This document shows positions 10,187-22,671 of a stretch of DNA of 63,112 bases, piece after piece. The stretch covers positions 1 through 63,112 of the forward strand of contig JAADVB010000094.1 of NCBI GenBank assembly GCA_023334545.1, written 5' to 3'. Numbering within the stretch: position 1 is the first letter of the stretch; the number at the start of each line of letters is the position of its first letter. Origin of the DNA: Salisapilia sapeloensis (Eukaryota > Oomycota > Peronosporomycetes > Peronosporales > Salisapiliaceae). Both the position numbers and the translations under genes were made by a program. A model generated the notes under the pieces. The model saw only the letters and a program-made list of their open reading frames with translations. It did no database searches and was not told the origin of the DNA.

Positions 10187-10957
10187 CTATTTCTCTTCTT
10201 CCGCATCCTCAAACTGTCCGTCTTCACCTCCATTCTCGTCGACTGTTAATACCGAGTCCAAGTGCGCGAGTACTTGAGCTGCGTGGGCATTGCCTTCCAC
10301 TTCCTCTGCATTGTAAATCCATCCGTTGCCATTCATCTCGTCTTCATCTTCCGAATCCGAGTCAGGATTCAGCTCTGCTGCCTTGGAAAAGGCTGCAAAG
10401 ACCTCTTGGACTAGCAAATTGTCATGTCAGTAGTTCTAGATATAGTGGTAGGAAGGAAATGCTGTACGTTGGTCTTCATTCGATGGCACGAAGCGAACTT
10501 CGCCACAATCTTCCAAGTCCATCTACCAGAATCACATCAAATACACCGACAGAACTGTAGGAATCGTGTAGGAGAGTACTTGGCAGTAGACGCATGGGAG
10601 TGAAAAGGCGGAGGGGTCTCTCGAGATGGCGTGGAGAGAGATGATGCGCATGTCCCAGCCAAAGCCAGCACGCTGGGCGTTTGGATCACGAATCCACATG
10701 ATCCGCCTAGTCTACATGAGTACGTCTACTGCATTCAACAAAGAAGAGAGAGACCTAGATGTAACGTAGAGTGAGCCGTCGACACCATCCACCTGCTCGC
10801 TCTCGTCGTCGCCACTCATGTATAGCTGCACATGGTCAAAGGACTGGATCAGTCGCTCGGCTTCTTCATACCCAGTGTATTCTGCAGCCTCCTGCTCTGC
10901 CGTGCGCAGTACAGGGACATTGTCGTCACTTAACTCTGCTCGCGTGATCACGTTCAT
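10187..10957 (-). CDS. pICln / methylosome chaperone subunit
   Basis: Four exons, 10957-10755, 10706-10580, 10522-10468 and 10410-10187, give 202 residues. pICln has a PH-like fold and chaperones Sm proteins to the PRMT5 methylosome for snRNP assembly; the chloride-channel name is historical. The diagnostic strands are GSLYVTSRR, then MRIISLHAISRDPSAF and EDCGEVRFVPSNEDQ, followed by an acidic tail rich in Asp/Glu/Ser as expected. The start at 10957 is the first ATG; an open frame runs a little further upstream but without ATG. Its 3' end is 32 bases from the convergent Rpn5 stop. Confidence 0.85.
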
Positions 10958-11168
10958 GTCGGATGGACGATGTCGTCTCAAGTATGGCTACACTATCGTT
11001 CCTGCCGATGATGCAGCCATCACCAGTTCGCAGCGTAGTAGATTTGTACTGCAATCCATACTTCCTCTGCATGTAAAAGATAGTGAGAGTATTTCCATTG
11101 CATCCACTAGAGAACTCCAGTCGGATATGAGCAATACTTGTATTCTAATTGCGGTTAATCTCGATTAT

Positions 11169-12762
11169 CTACACCAATTGCCGGAGCTTTGTCTCGGGCA
11201 AGTGCTTCCAAAAGACAGCAAAACACACGACGTACGTCGCTCCGTACAAAAAGAAAGTCTGCGGCGTTCCTACTGCCTGGAAGAGCGACAGCAAAGTACC
11301 ATTGACAAGTAATGAAATCAAGGACATGGCGAACGTACAGTAGCTCATGTACCTCGCTCGATAGCTCGAGTCCTGGAACAGTTCCGCCAGGATAACCACG
11401 AATAAGATGCTCGGGCCGACTGCAGCAAATGCATTCAGTAGAGCAAACACGAACAAGATGCCAACGGCCTTCACCTCCTTATCCTCTCCATCAACCACAG
11501 ACAGTTCGGATAGCAATACACCACTACAAAAGAAGCAGATACAAACAGCAAAGAGACAAATGAGGTACAAACGTCGACGCGAGAACGAATCGATAAGGTA
11601 GTGAGCTGCCAAGAGGACAGAGGCGACGGCTACTAAAGAGCATGCGAGACCAAAGACGTTCGCATCTTTCTTCGTGTAGCTCTCAAAGGCACTCGACACA
11701 ATCGTCGGACCGTAAAAGATGCTTGGATCGATGCAATTGTTCACATAAGCCATCAACATCCCCACGAGTAGCTCTACTTTCGGTCGTGGGCGTGCTGAAT
11801 GGATCGTCCTGCGTCTAGAAGACGTATTCGATTGCATCTGTGCAGTAGAACTTTTATCGATACTGTCTGTCCCGGACGTGTCCTCTTCGTCCATACTGTC
11901 CGAGTCATACCCTTCCTTCTCCACATCCGACACTTGATTCATCGACTTGATCGAAATGTCTTCAAGCGTAATGTTCGTGCCATCACTCTTCCATTTCGTC
12001 CACTTGACAGACTCTGGAAACCTCGTCAGAAAGCAGTGGAAGATGTAGATGGCTGGAACACAGCCTACGCCAAGACACAGCCTCCATCGCTCTGACACGA
12101 CCAGCATGAACAGGTACGGCAAGGAGCATCCGAAATTCACCCTACGCCAATATGTAAGTACTTAAGATGCTAATATACGAAGAAGACGAGTACCCGAGTT
12201 GAAAGTGAGTGAGGAGATTGCCTCGAACGGAAGCTTCGACGCACTCGCTGATGTACATGGGGATGAGAAGGATGCAGAGACCGTTGCCAACGCCGACTAA
12301 GAGTCTTCCGGCCAAGAGATAACCGTATCCGTACTCTCCTAGTAGACTGCTAGTGCAGGAGCCGACGATCGAGAACAGACACGCGACCATGGCACTCTTC
12401 TTCCTGCCAAACTTGTCTGCGACTCGACCGCCCACTAGCATCGAGATGGCGTCACTAAAGGTTGCTGTGGCACTGAGAGATTCCTGTTGTGTCGGAGATA
12501 AGCTCAAGTCATCTCGAATGTACTGCAACGCAGCGGCGAGACTGACGTTGTAACCATAGATGAGACCACCGACGACACTAAAGACTGCCCACGCCATGTA
12601 CGATATCTCGACACCACCAGCATAAAGCACACGATTCTTTCGCTCTGCATCTTCTTCCTGTCTGTGACCATTTACATCCCTCTTTTGCTCTCGCAAACGT
12701 AGCAGCTCTTGCGCGTCTGCATCCGATGTCCCCATCTCGTCTATTTCGGTTTCCCCGTCCAT
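11169..12762 (-). CDS. Sugar-porter family MFS transporter
   Basis: Two exons, 12762-12194 and 12141-11169, give 513 residues. The protein has about 12 membrane helices and sugar-porter signatures: GGRVADKFGRKKS after helix 2, GRLLVGVGNGLCILLIPMYISE around helix 4, RFPESVKW in the loop after helix 6, and PETK at the end of helix 12. The N-terminal 50 residues and the central loop are charged and cytoplasmic, and the loop is long and Ser/Asp-rich. The predicted role is proton-coupled hexose or polyol uptake at the plasma membrane or vacuole. The stop follows PETKLRQLV. A third exon is possible (donor at 11174, acceptor near 11064, adding about 15 residues to a stop at 11020), but the 110-base intron would be long for this window. 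The substrate is unknown. Confidence 0.85.
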
Positions 12763-12949
12763 GATACGACTTGAATGTAAGTTTAGCTACGTCATGTTCT
12801 ATGCGCAAAATACGGTATCAACTATTTCCAATCGTATTGCGCAATCACATACAAAAGCGCGTCATTCGTCTCGAACCACCACAAGATTGTGCCTTTGAGT
12901 GGTTGAATTAGAGCATAAATCACATTAAGGCTTTAGTCCATACAAAATT

Positions 12950-14643
<1,694 letters not shown>

Positions 14644-14879
14644 GTCATGCTAGACAGCACCTGGCAATTTCTTTCCACTTGAATGCAACAAGAGATGAAT
14701 CTTCTCCATTGAATTCGAACTTGTTGGATATAGCATGCAGTAGGGTCTATTTCTATTCTCGTACGGATCAAATGCGATTCAACATGCTATGAAACGACAA
14801 ACCTAAGGAATGGTCGTTTCAAGTAGAGAATTTATACCCCAGCTCCGACAAGTTGATATAGCGCCAAGATCGGCTGACG

Positions 14880-17206
14880 ATGCCCCTGCAACATGCTACT
14901 AGAAGGAAGATCTTACGATCAATAGTGATGACTTTAAACTTCTTCACTACCTTGTTGACGCTCATGACGGGTTTATTCGAGAACCCTTTGTTAACAACTA
15001 TCTCTGGAGAGTATCATTTCCAATTGCTTCCGCTCTTGGAAACATACTTTACGTTGTGGTCATAGGTATGATCATCTTCGAGATCGACTGCGACATCGTG
15101 CCGTCAATTACGACTTTGCGCAGTCCAACCTCATCAATGTATCCGTCCTGCCGGATCTAGTCGAAGTCGCAGACAACTATCGACTGTACACAACTCTACC
15201 AAGAAATATATATACCATGGGCAACGACCAGAGCCTGTGTTCCAAGTTGGCATCCTTCACTTCACCCGAAGTCGTCATCCAGTATGACGATTTGTGGGGA
15301 CAGGGAGCTCGGCGGTTGTACAGAGTCATATACAGTATATCTGCGACTAGTTGTCAGCCTATTAACTTTATTCCTACTTGGGTGAATGAAACATGTATCA
15401 AGGAACTCCACAACGGGAATGAGACTGCCTGTTACCAGTACATGCATGATAACTGGTCGCAATTGCTCTTCACACGGGAAGTTCAGTCGTTGGAAGCCTC
15501 TATTGATGGAACGAATGGTGATGTCTTCATGATGTGTCAAGACCGGCCGCACGAGGCGTTTCCATTCAAGGCAGACATCATCCAGCCTCAGCAGTTCTGG
15601 GCTGGCGCTAATTATGTCTTTCAAATTCTTACTAGTGATTGCAATGCAATTCCACTTGCAGCAGGTTCCATTGATGATATACCAGAGACGAGGCTATTTA
15701 AAGTCTTACCGGTAGACACAGGCCACAGTACTGTTATTGGCATTGACCAATCCAATCTGCTATCCAACCTCGTTGTCACAGCATACAGTGCAGTTTCATT
15801 ATTTCTCATTGGTGGGGGACTCATGGGGTTGCTGACATTCTCGAGAGATATCATGTACATTCCGTATGACATGCGTTTCATGAAGGAATTGAGCTTTGTG
15901 AAATACCTTGCTGCGATTTTACCCATGGGCACAGCTTTCGGAGGAGACCTATGGGCAGTGAAATTAAAGTGCTTCCGAGCAGTTGCCTCAGATGCATGGA
16001 TGAACCATTGGATGTACATTTGGCTAAGCATGTTCAACTCAATCATTAACATCAAAATCTCCTTTGTACTATACGAATCGGCCACAGGGATGCTGCTTCG
16101 AAAAGTGACGGTGGTGACCTTGTTTTATCTTGGTACTTGCATTGCAAGACTCGCTTGGATTCTCTGCTTTGGCCAGACGATGCTTTATCGTGCTCTCAAA
16201 TTTATTATTAATGGTGGTGCTCGCAAGTACCTCCATCCGAAAGTGCGAGAAAAAATGAATCGAGGACTTGACGGATGGGCGATGCTCATGTGCTATCGAC
16301 TCAATCTTTGCCTATTATCTTTGCTAATATGTACACTATATTTGGCCCATGGTGCTACGACATTCATGGTAACCTTGTATCATGATATAAGTCGAAACGT
16401 CATCTAACACGAATAATGTGTAGGTACGGGCCGACCCACCTAAAGTTGCGGTTTATGGAGGAGACCCAAACCTTGGCAAGTTCTGGTCATCTGAAATTAT
16501 TTGTGACATGGTCATGCTTTTCTCCATTGTGACATTCATGGGTATCATCCATACCATTCATATACTTCGATTTACGAGATGGAATAGCATGATTGACAAT
16601 AGCATGATTCGCTTACTTCAAAAGCGGTACTTCTTTACTGGATGGGACATCCTTGTTGTTTCGTATGCGCTCGGAATGGATTCAAGTCGTCGGAGATCGT
16701 CTGCAAATTGTACTCTAGGAACTATCATAAAGCTCTTGTATTGGTCTGGTCCAAGCGGTATTGTCAACCTAGCTGGCGATATGAATCTGCTAGCAAACGA
16801 CCAAGAGATGGAAGTGAAGGAATTTCGGTATACAGTGAAGCGGGCAACCCTCATGGGTCTTCGCGATGAGAAGACAAAGGGATGGAAAGTTGGTCAATCC
16901 TCTGATAATACAACCAATGGCACAACCCAGGGCGCATCCAAGAAGGCGACAAACGCAAGCAAAGACGAGAGACAAGGTGAAGCTGGGTCGGGGAAGCAAG
17001 AGCCGACTATTTATGATCTGAAACTAAGAGTCATTGGTGGAGGCGTCTACAGCCCCGTCTTCCTTGTTGATATCGAAAACCCCGGCCGTATCGTCCGTCA
17101 AACACATACTAACATTGCCGAGTATGAAGTCATAGATCAACTGGCCATCGCGGACAGAGAGGAGATCTTAGCCATATACGGAAAGAAGGAGCTACAGATC
17201 TACTAG
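14880..17206 (+). CDS. Multipass membrane protein of unknown family
   Basis: Three exons, 14880-15010, 15066-16368 and 16424-17206, give 738 residues in exact phase with introns of 55 bases each. Residues about 14-33 are a first hydrophobic segment. A long region of about 220 residues follows, with several Cys and possible N-glycosylation sites (NET, NWS), and is likely luminal or extracellular. At least six further membrane segments lie between about residues 250 and 560, then a Gly/Lys/Ser-rich cytoplasmic stretch and a conserved-looking end (KLRVIGGGVYSPVFLVDIENP). I do not recognise the family. It resembles the many large putative transmembrane proteins annotated in oomycete genomes. The first exon is the least certain part of the model. 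Confidence 0.6.
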
Positions 17207-17243
17207 ACCAAACAGGCGTATGCCTTATTCTTTCTATTCTAGC

Positions 17244-19396
17244 TTAAGCAAAAGCTTTGCTCCACATCTTCTTTTCTTTTTCCTTTTCCCTCTTTTGCAA
17301 AATCTTAATCCTTTCTTCCAACCTCAGCACAGCTTTATCCGTCGGTGCCATCTCCTTAGCTTGGACGACATCAGCTTTCGCCAAGTCCAGCTTCTTCTCC
17401 GCTTCATATGCCACAGCTCGGCGATAGTACGCCTTGACATTCGAACTATCCAAGTTCAAAACGTCCGAGCAATTGGAAACACACTTGGCGTAGCTCTCCA
17501 TCTTCAAGTAGCACTGCGCCAAGTTCAGATGCAAACTGACCTTTAGCTTGCGCACTTCCTCTTCATCGTCGCTTGTCAGGTCAAAGAACTTGGACGCGTG
17601 GCCCAGAGCCTTGACATACCTCGCAGCAGCGAACTGATGATTGCCGTCCTTGAAGAGCTCATTGCCCTCCTCCTTGTTCTTGACCACGAGACGCATACGT
17701 TCCGGTTTCTTCAGCTTACGCTGGTCATGGTCCTCTTTCTCTCCTTCCTCAGCGTGCTTTTTGGATTCTTCTTCGAGCTGCTTTTCAAACGCTTCATCAT
17801 GCGCTTGCACCGCATCAAAGTAGGCAGCACAAGCCTCCTTCACCTGAAGATCGACCTCTGCACGCTTTTCCTGCACTTGCTCGAGTGTCGCGTTATCCGT
17901 TTCTTCCGCATACAACCAGTCCTCCGCTTGAGTCAGAATGGGTTCCAAGACAGACATGTCGATCTTGTCGCCAAATTTACCAGACCGCTTGCCTCGCATC
18001 TCGTACACGAACGCCTCGATCGCATTCTTTTCATTCGCAATCGCTGCGATACGTGTATCCTGAGTCTGCATCTTGCTTTCAAGATTCTGCCACGTCGTCA
18101 AAGTCTCCTTCACTTCTTCCGACAAGGTGATTGTTTCCGACTCGTCTGACGGGAGGAAGGCTGCTCCAACCGCCACTGAAGTGGTCGAATCCAGCATACG
18201 ACCGAGTAGACTAGAGCTCTGATTGAAGACATGGACAATCGCATCTTGTACGAATGGGATACGGGTGCCTCCACCCACGATCTCGACACTCGTGATCGAT
18301 TCCTTCGAGGTGGAAGTGGATTCAAGGCAGGACGTGATGAGAGACTGGAATGCTTGGCTATCACCAGCACAGAGTTGTTGTAGCTTTTCTTTCGACAAAG
18401 AGATGGAAATGTCTTGGTCTGGAATCAAATTCTCGACACTCACAGACGCTTGAGGGATAGTTGACAAGAGCTTTAACAGCTTCAACAAGGCTTGGAAGAG
18501 ACGGAAACCTGGTTTCGAGTGCATCTTCAGATCAGATAGACCGTGAGATGTCTTCAGTTCTTCTTGGAAGTGGACAAAGAGTCGAGATAGGAACGTTTGG
18601 ACACCGAGGTTCACGTCACATGCACTAGCGAGGACGTTTTCACCAGACTCTGTCAGCTCTACAACTGATACGGACGTACTCGTGTGTCCCATATCCACAA
18701 TCATAAACTTCCGGCTATCCTGTCCGGCTGGTAGAGGATGCTTCGTCTGGTAGCAACGAGCCAAAGCCTGTTCTTGCGTAACGACACCGACGTTTGTCAT
18801 TCCAGCGACATAGGCAGCTTGTACCAACCTCTCTTTAGCATCCGAGGAGAAAGAGGAAGGAACGGCGAGCTGGACCCATGTGGATGCATCGGCACCTTTC
18901 ATCTGCATCTGAGACCAGAGCTTACCCAGTAGCATCGCGTTCAGCTGGACGATTGAAAAGGAGCTCGTAGATTCCTCACTATCCGGAGCGCTATACTCTA
19001 CTTGAACATCGGCACGGTCCGATTCAAAGGAGAAGGTAGGGAGAGGACCAGGGATAGTGCTCAGGACTTTGGTCTCAAGCGAGGAAGGGTCCAATAGGAA
19101 GTATGGGAGGTGTTGGACGGTGTTGCGAGGGTTGGAAGACGCAGCATGAGTGGCAGCTTCACCAATGAGTCTTTCGCTGGACTTGAAAGACACAAGAGAG
19201 GCAGTGGTCATGCTGCCTAGCTCATTGAGCTGCACGTCACCGGATGAGGAGGCGACGACACAGCGCTGGGAGCTCTATAATTGCCATTTAACAATGTCGT
19301 TTAGAATATGATTTATACACGATTAAAAGAATATCAATGCAATGATTTATGCAAGAGGAGACGTACCAAATCAATGCCAAAGACGAGGGAAGCCAT
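17244..19396 (-). CDS. Hsp110/Hsp70-type ATPase lacking the beta substrate-binding domain, with C-terminal TPR
   Basis: Two exons, 19396-19367 (only MASLVFGIDL) and 19274-17244, give 686 residues. The Hsp70 ATPase fold spans 1 to about 385: FGIDLSSQRCVV (phosphate 1), VDMGHTSTSVSVVEL (about 203-217, the Hsp110-style phosphate 2 motif) and VEIVGGGTRIPFVQ (about 340-353). A helical region at about 390-500 resembles the Hsp110 lid (MRGKRSGKFG). Only about ten residues separate the ATPase from the lid, so the beta-sandwich peptide-binding domain of about 130 residues is absent. Residues about 530-670 form TPR repeats (KNKEEGNELFKDGNHQFAA; NLAQCYLKMESYAKCVSNCS; KAYYRRAVAYEAEKKLDLA). It may act as a nucleotide-exchange factor or co-chaperone scaffold for Hsp70/Hsp90; that role is inferred. 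The 3' end is 37 bases from the convergent membrane protein. Confidence 0.85.
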
Positions 19397-19578
19397 GGTA
19401 TGCCTGTAGTACGATCTAACTATCTGAAGACAGCGCTTTCGTGGCCAACAACCAGTTGTCTTGTTTTATATAAAGCATTTTATTTGTCAATTTGTATTCC
19501 CAACAGCGGCATTTCAAGAACAGGTATCTTTGTGCTAAAAGAAAAGAATTTGAATCTACTGCTGAATTTCTTTCCCTC

Positions 19579-20355
19579 CTACTCGACCGCGACGCATTTG
19601 TTGATCCAACGTCTCCTCCGGACCTTTGCGAGTGAGAATGGATCTTCCATCCACGGTCCAGACAGACTCTCTGCATAGACCCATCCATTATCATCGCCGA
19701 TACTGACATCTAACGTCCATCCATCGCCTTTCATTCCTTCCGGTACCTTTGGTGCCACGTCCATAAATCTATCCGACGAGACTTCTGCGTCCTCGTCTTT
19801 ATTCCAACGCTTTCGTGCACCTTGATTCTCATCTTCGTCAAAGAGACTGCTGTCGTTTGTCCACTTGTGAACGATATGGAATCTCTGGTTTTCATACAAC
19901 TGTAGAACTTGGTCAGCTTTCCCGGCCTGATTGACACAAAGACCAAGGACTATCTGTGGTGACACTTCCTGCTTTCGGAAGGCGTCCGAGATATCGATGT
20001 CATAGCTCCGTTCCTCCATGTCCTTGACACTCCGGTTGTATGTTTTTGGGTCATCCAAAAGAGGTGCTAGCGGAATGAATAGAATGCCAAGAAGATCGTG
20101 AGTCAGTAACTGGTCATGGTCATACACACGTACAGTCAAGACTTTGTCCTGAGGTTGGTCAAGCGTGAAGTTGAAGCTCTCAGGTGGGTCCCACACCGGG
20201 TTCAATTCGTTCTTTTTGCACGAACTCTTTTCAATCGGAGAATTATCAATTCGGAACGTCACGTACGGGTCCGACTTGCCTCCAAAGCCAAAGAAGCTCA
20301 TGTCTGCACGCGGCAGGTCAATCGCCTTAAAAAGCGTGATGTCTAGCGTGTACAT
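19579..20355 (-). CDS. C2 domain plus DysF (dysferlin/peroxin) domain protein, copy 1
   Basis: A single-exon protein of 258 residues. The N-terminal C2 domain (about 3-135) has ITLFKAIDLPRAD, GKSDPYVTF and YDHDQLLTHDLLG, with the Asp residues of the Ca2+-binding loops kept, so Ca2+-dependent phospholipid binding is likely. The C-terminus has a DysF signature (GDGWTLDVSIGDDNGWVYA, then GPW and VRRRRWINKC), the Trp/Arg stack seen in dysferlins and peroxins Pex23/Pex30. The first ATG is at 20355; the open frame runs two codons further but starts with GTG. Paralogues are at 21400-22140 and 22672-23076. The likely role is membrane contact or repair, by analogy only. Confidence 0.8.
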   Translation of the reverse strand: MYTLDITLFKAIDLPRADMSFFGFGGKSDPYVTFRIDNSPIEKSSCKKNELNPVWDPPESFNFTLDQPQDKVLTVRVYDHDQLLTHDLLGILFIPLAPLLDDPKTYNRSVKDMEERSYDIDISDAFRKQEVSPQIVLGLCVNQAGKADQVLQLYENQRFHIVHKWTNDSSLFDEDENQGARKRWNKDEDAEVSSDRFMDVAPKVPEGMKGDGWTLDVSIGDDNGWVYAESLSGPWMEDPFSLAKVRRRRWINKCVAVE

Positions 20356-20733
20356 GGCCACCGAAATACAAATGAGCTAAGAAAGAAAGAAGTCGGAGCT
20401 TGCGATACGATTTTCGTTGTTTGATTTGGTGTCCAGCGCCACGGTTTGATAGGTTAAAATTGCGATTCTTAACCCAGTACACACACATACCATACGGAAC
20501 TACAAATGAAAACGAATGCGACAAAAGGGACTTACACGTCGCTCTTTGTAATCGTAACGTTTCATAAGAGGTACTTGGTCGTCACGATCAACTACAGGAG
20601 CAGGGCAAAAGATCTTGCTCGCTGGAAATGTGCAATGAAGACATGTACCCACGCAACTTTTTACTGCGTTGATCAAGTTTCCATTCATGTCTTTTTACAT
20701 TTGTGTATTACATTTACATGAACCTACCAACAT
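20356..20733. other. Intergenic, upstream of C2-DysF copy 1 and of the tRNA pair
   Basis: No gene is supported here. It should contain the promoter of the minus-strand C2-DysF gene; tRNA promoters are internal. Confidence 0.4.
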
Positions 20734-20806
20734 GGGGATGTAGCTCAGATGGTAGAGCGTTCGCTTAGCATGCGAAAGGTACTGGGATCGATACCCAGCT
20801 TCTCCA
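20734..20806 (+). tRNA. tRNA-Ala (anticodon AGC)
   Basis: A 73-base cloverleaf without an intron. The acceptor stem starts GGGGATG, the D arm is GCTCAGATGGTAGAGC, the anticodon stem-loop is TTCGC-TTAGCAT-GCGAA with anticodon AGC, and the T arm is CTGGG-ATCGATA-CCCAG. Position 3:70 is G:U, the alanine identity pair. There is a U6:U67 mismatch in the acceptor stem where A67 would be usual. No oligo-T terminator follows before the next tRNA. Confidence 0.95.
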
Positions 20807-20807
20807 G

Positions 20808-20879
20808 GCGTGTGTAGTATAGTGGTTAGTACCCTTCGTTGTGGTCGAAGTATCCTCGGTTCGAATCCGGGCACGCGCA
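20808..20879 (+). tRNA. tRNA-His (anticodon GTG)
   Basis: A 72-base cloverleaf. The acceptor stem GCGTGTG pairs fully with CACGCGC (one G:U), the anticodon loop centres on GTG, the T arm contains GGTTCGAATCC, and the discriminator is A. The base just upstream (20807) is G, so the histidine-specific G at position -1 is encoded in the DNA. Only that base separates this gene from tRNA-Ala. Confidence 0.94.
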
Positions 20880-20883
20880 TTAC

Positions 20884-20888
20884 TTTTT
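20884..20888 (+). terminator. Pol III T-run terminator after tRNA-His
   Basis: TTTTT five bases beyond the tRNA-His 3' end. It is the only T-run after either tRNA, which suggests one terminator for a dicistronic transcript. Confidence 0.75.
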
Positions 20889-21399
20889 GTATGTTTTCAG
20901 CTTTATCCAGAGGAAGTACGTGATGAGCTTCTCATGTCGTACGTTGAATTTTGGAGAATTTCCTTTCTTGCCTAATGATAGCAGTGATTAATACACACTG
21001 ACTGGATTACTAAAAGGTGGGAAGGATTATCATACTGTACTTCTTCAGGCCCGTAGAAGATCTGGTAGAACAACGGTGAAGCTGTCTCTACGATTAAACC
21101 ATCAATAAAGTAGAGCTACATCAATGTTTTTTATCATGTTTCATATTGGTATTGCGCTATGGAAAGAATAATAAAATAAACGCTTTCAAGGAAACTACAC
21201 AAGGGCAAACATACAGAACGAGTTTAAAAAGTCCGCGCATGTCTGTCACTACCGAAGAAAACAAAAGAAAATCGAGATAATACCCCATGAAAATACATTA
21301 TTCAAGTGCTGTCGAATCTACAAGCAGACGTTGGACTGGGTTTGACGACTGGGTTTCGACGCTTCTTTGCCCCATGTGCAGTATTTAAACGTGGATCGA
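20889..21399. other. Intergenic between tRNA-His and C2-DysF copy 2
   Basis: No gene is supported. The region is AT-rich and carries the 3' flank of C2-DysF copy 2. Confidence 0.4.
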
Positions 21400-22140
21400 T
21401 CAGAAGCTTGTGCCTGCGATCGGCTTACATTTGTTAATCCACTTTCGACGACGAGCCATGGCAAGTGTAAACGGCTGGCTTTGCCATGGACCTGAAAATG
21501 ACGGCGCGTAGACCCATCCATGCTCATCTCCATGCGAAACGTTCAACGTCCACCCCGCAGCTTCCATGTGTGGCGGTACTGGTGGAGCTACCTTTGCAAA
21601 TGAGTTCGAGGTAATATCCGTATTATCGACTTGACTCCATCGCTTGCGATTGCCAGACGCTTCCTTCCACTTGTTGATCAAATCGAACTGCTGGTTTTCC
21701 CATAATTCGAGTATGGCATCCACGCGGTCATTGCATGCGACTTTGATTTCTAAAAACACAACAGCTTTACAGTTTTGTTTGCGGAACGCGTCTGGAACCT
21801 CCAACTCGTACGACAGCTCTTCCACTCTTGTCGTATCGAGAAATATACCCAACGCGATTCCAGTCATCCCGAGCAAGTCGTCACTATTAAAACGATCATG
21901 ATCGTACGCGCTAACATGGAGCACTGCCTCTCGCGGTCGGTCAACCTGAAAGGTAAATGTCGGCGCTGGTTTCCACACTGGGTTCAGCTCATTCGAAACA
22001 ATCTCACTGTACTTGGAAACGCCATTTACTTTAAAGCAAAAGTACGGGTCAGACTTGCCGCCCATGCCCATGAATCCAAAGTCGCTCGCCGGTAGATCAT
22101 TTGCTTTCGTAAGCGTCACTTGCACCGCGTAACCGCTCAT
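21400..22140 (-). CDS. C2 domain plus DysF domain protein, copy 2
   Basis: A single-exon protein of 246 residues. The C2 domain has VTLTKANDLPASD, GKSDPYFCF and YDHDRFNSDDLLG. The C-terminal DysF element reads AAGWTLNVSHGDEHGWVYA, SFSGPW and ARRRKWINKC. The layout and length match copy 1 at 19579-20355, so the two are tandem duplicates with substantial divergence. The start is the ATG at 22140; an open frame upstream begins with a non-ATG codon. The gene is divergent from the C2-only copy. Confidence 0.8.
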   Translation of the reverse strand: MSGYAVQVTLTKANDLPASDFGFMGMGGKSDPYFCFKVNGVSKYSEIVSNELNPVWKPAPTFTFQVDRPREAVLHVSAYDHDRFNSDDLLGMTGIALGIFLDTTRVEELSYELEVPDAFRKQNCKAVVFLEIKVACNDRVDAILELWENQQFDLINKWKEASGNRKRWSQVDNTDITSNSFAKVAPPVPPHMEAAGWTLNVSHGDEHGWVYAPSFSGPWQSQPFTLAMARRRKWINKCKPIAGTSF

Positions 22141-22671
22141 GGTATTGTGCCTCGGGATCAAATCGCGTTGTGATGCATTTGCCTGGATTTCTGTACCCGG
22201 CTTCTATAATTACGTTCGCTCCATACTCTTGCCATGTAGCTCGTTTCGCTCTATTATTCCGGTACTAGAGAAAATCGTGGGTTTGATAGGCCTCGAGCTA
22301 AAGTATATGTTGCACCTACTGCAAGGACAGGCGTCCAAGTCTCTACTTGAGAGAAGAAAGCTATCGACCAAACGTCGATAGCATGACACGTATCTCCGTC
22401 ATACTCTTTCTACCGAAAGAAAGGCGTAGTTCAAAACGGTATCAACGTCCATGGCTATCCAATGCGTAGTACTTAACCCATTCCATAGAAAATCAGGGTA
22501 AAGAGGGAGTACAAATGGTAATCCAGTCAATGTGCAACCCTCAAAGATCCTACAACATGGCTACAGGTTACCATGAAGGAGATGTTGGAAGCGACAGATC
22601 CGACTCGATTTACAGTTCAGTACGTGGCATCCGCACTCGACTACCACTGTCACTTACCTTCTCATACCACC
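22141..22671. other. Divergent intergenic region between C2 paralogues
   Basis: Separates the minus-strand C2-DysF copy 2 from the plus-strand C2-only copy and so holds both promoters. The frame of the C2-only protein is open for 33 codons upstream of its chosen start (from 22573), but that extension has no homology to the paralogues. Confidence 0.4.

Noticed and set aside
11020-11064. Possible third exon of the sugar transporter (adds about 15 residues)
   Set aside because: It would need a 110-base intron and a weak acceptor; the two-exon model already ends properly just after the last membrane helix. Kept only as an alternative.
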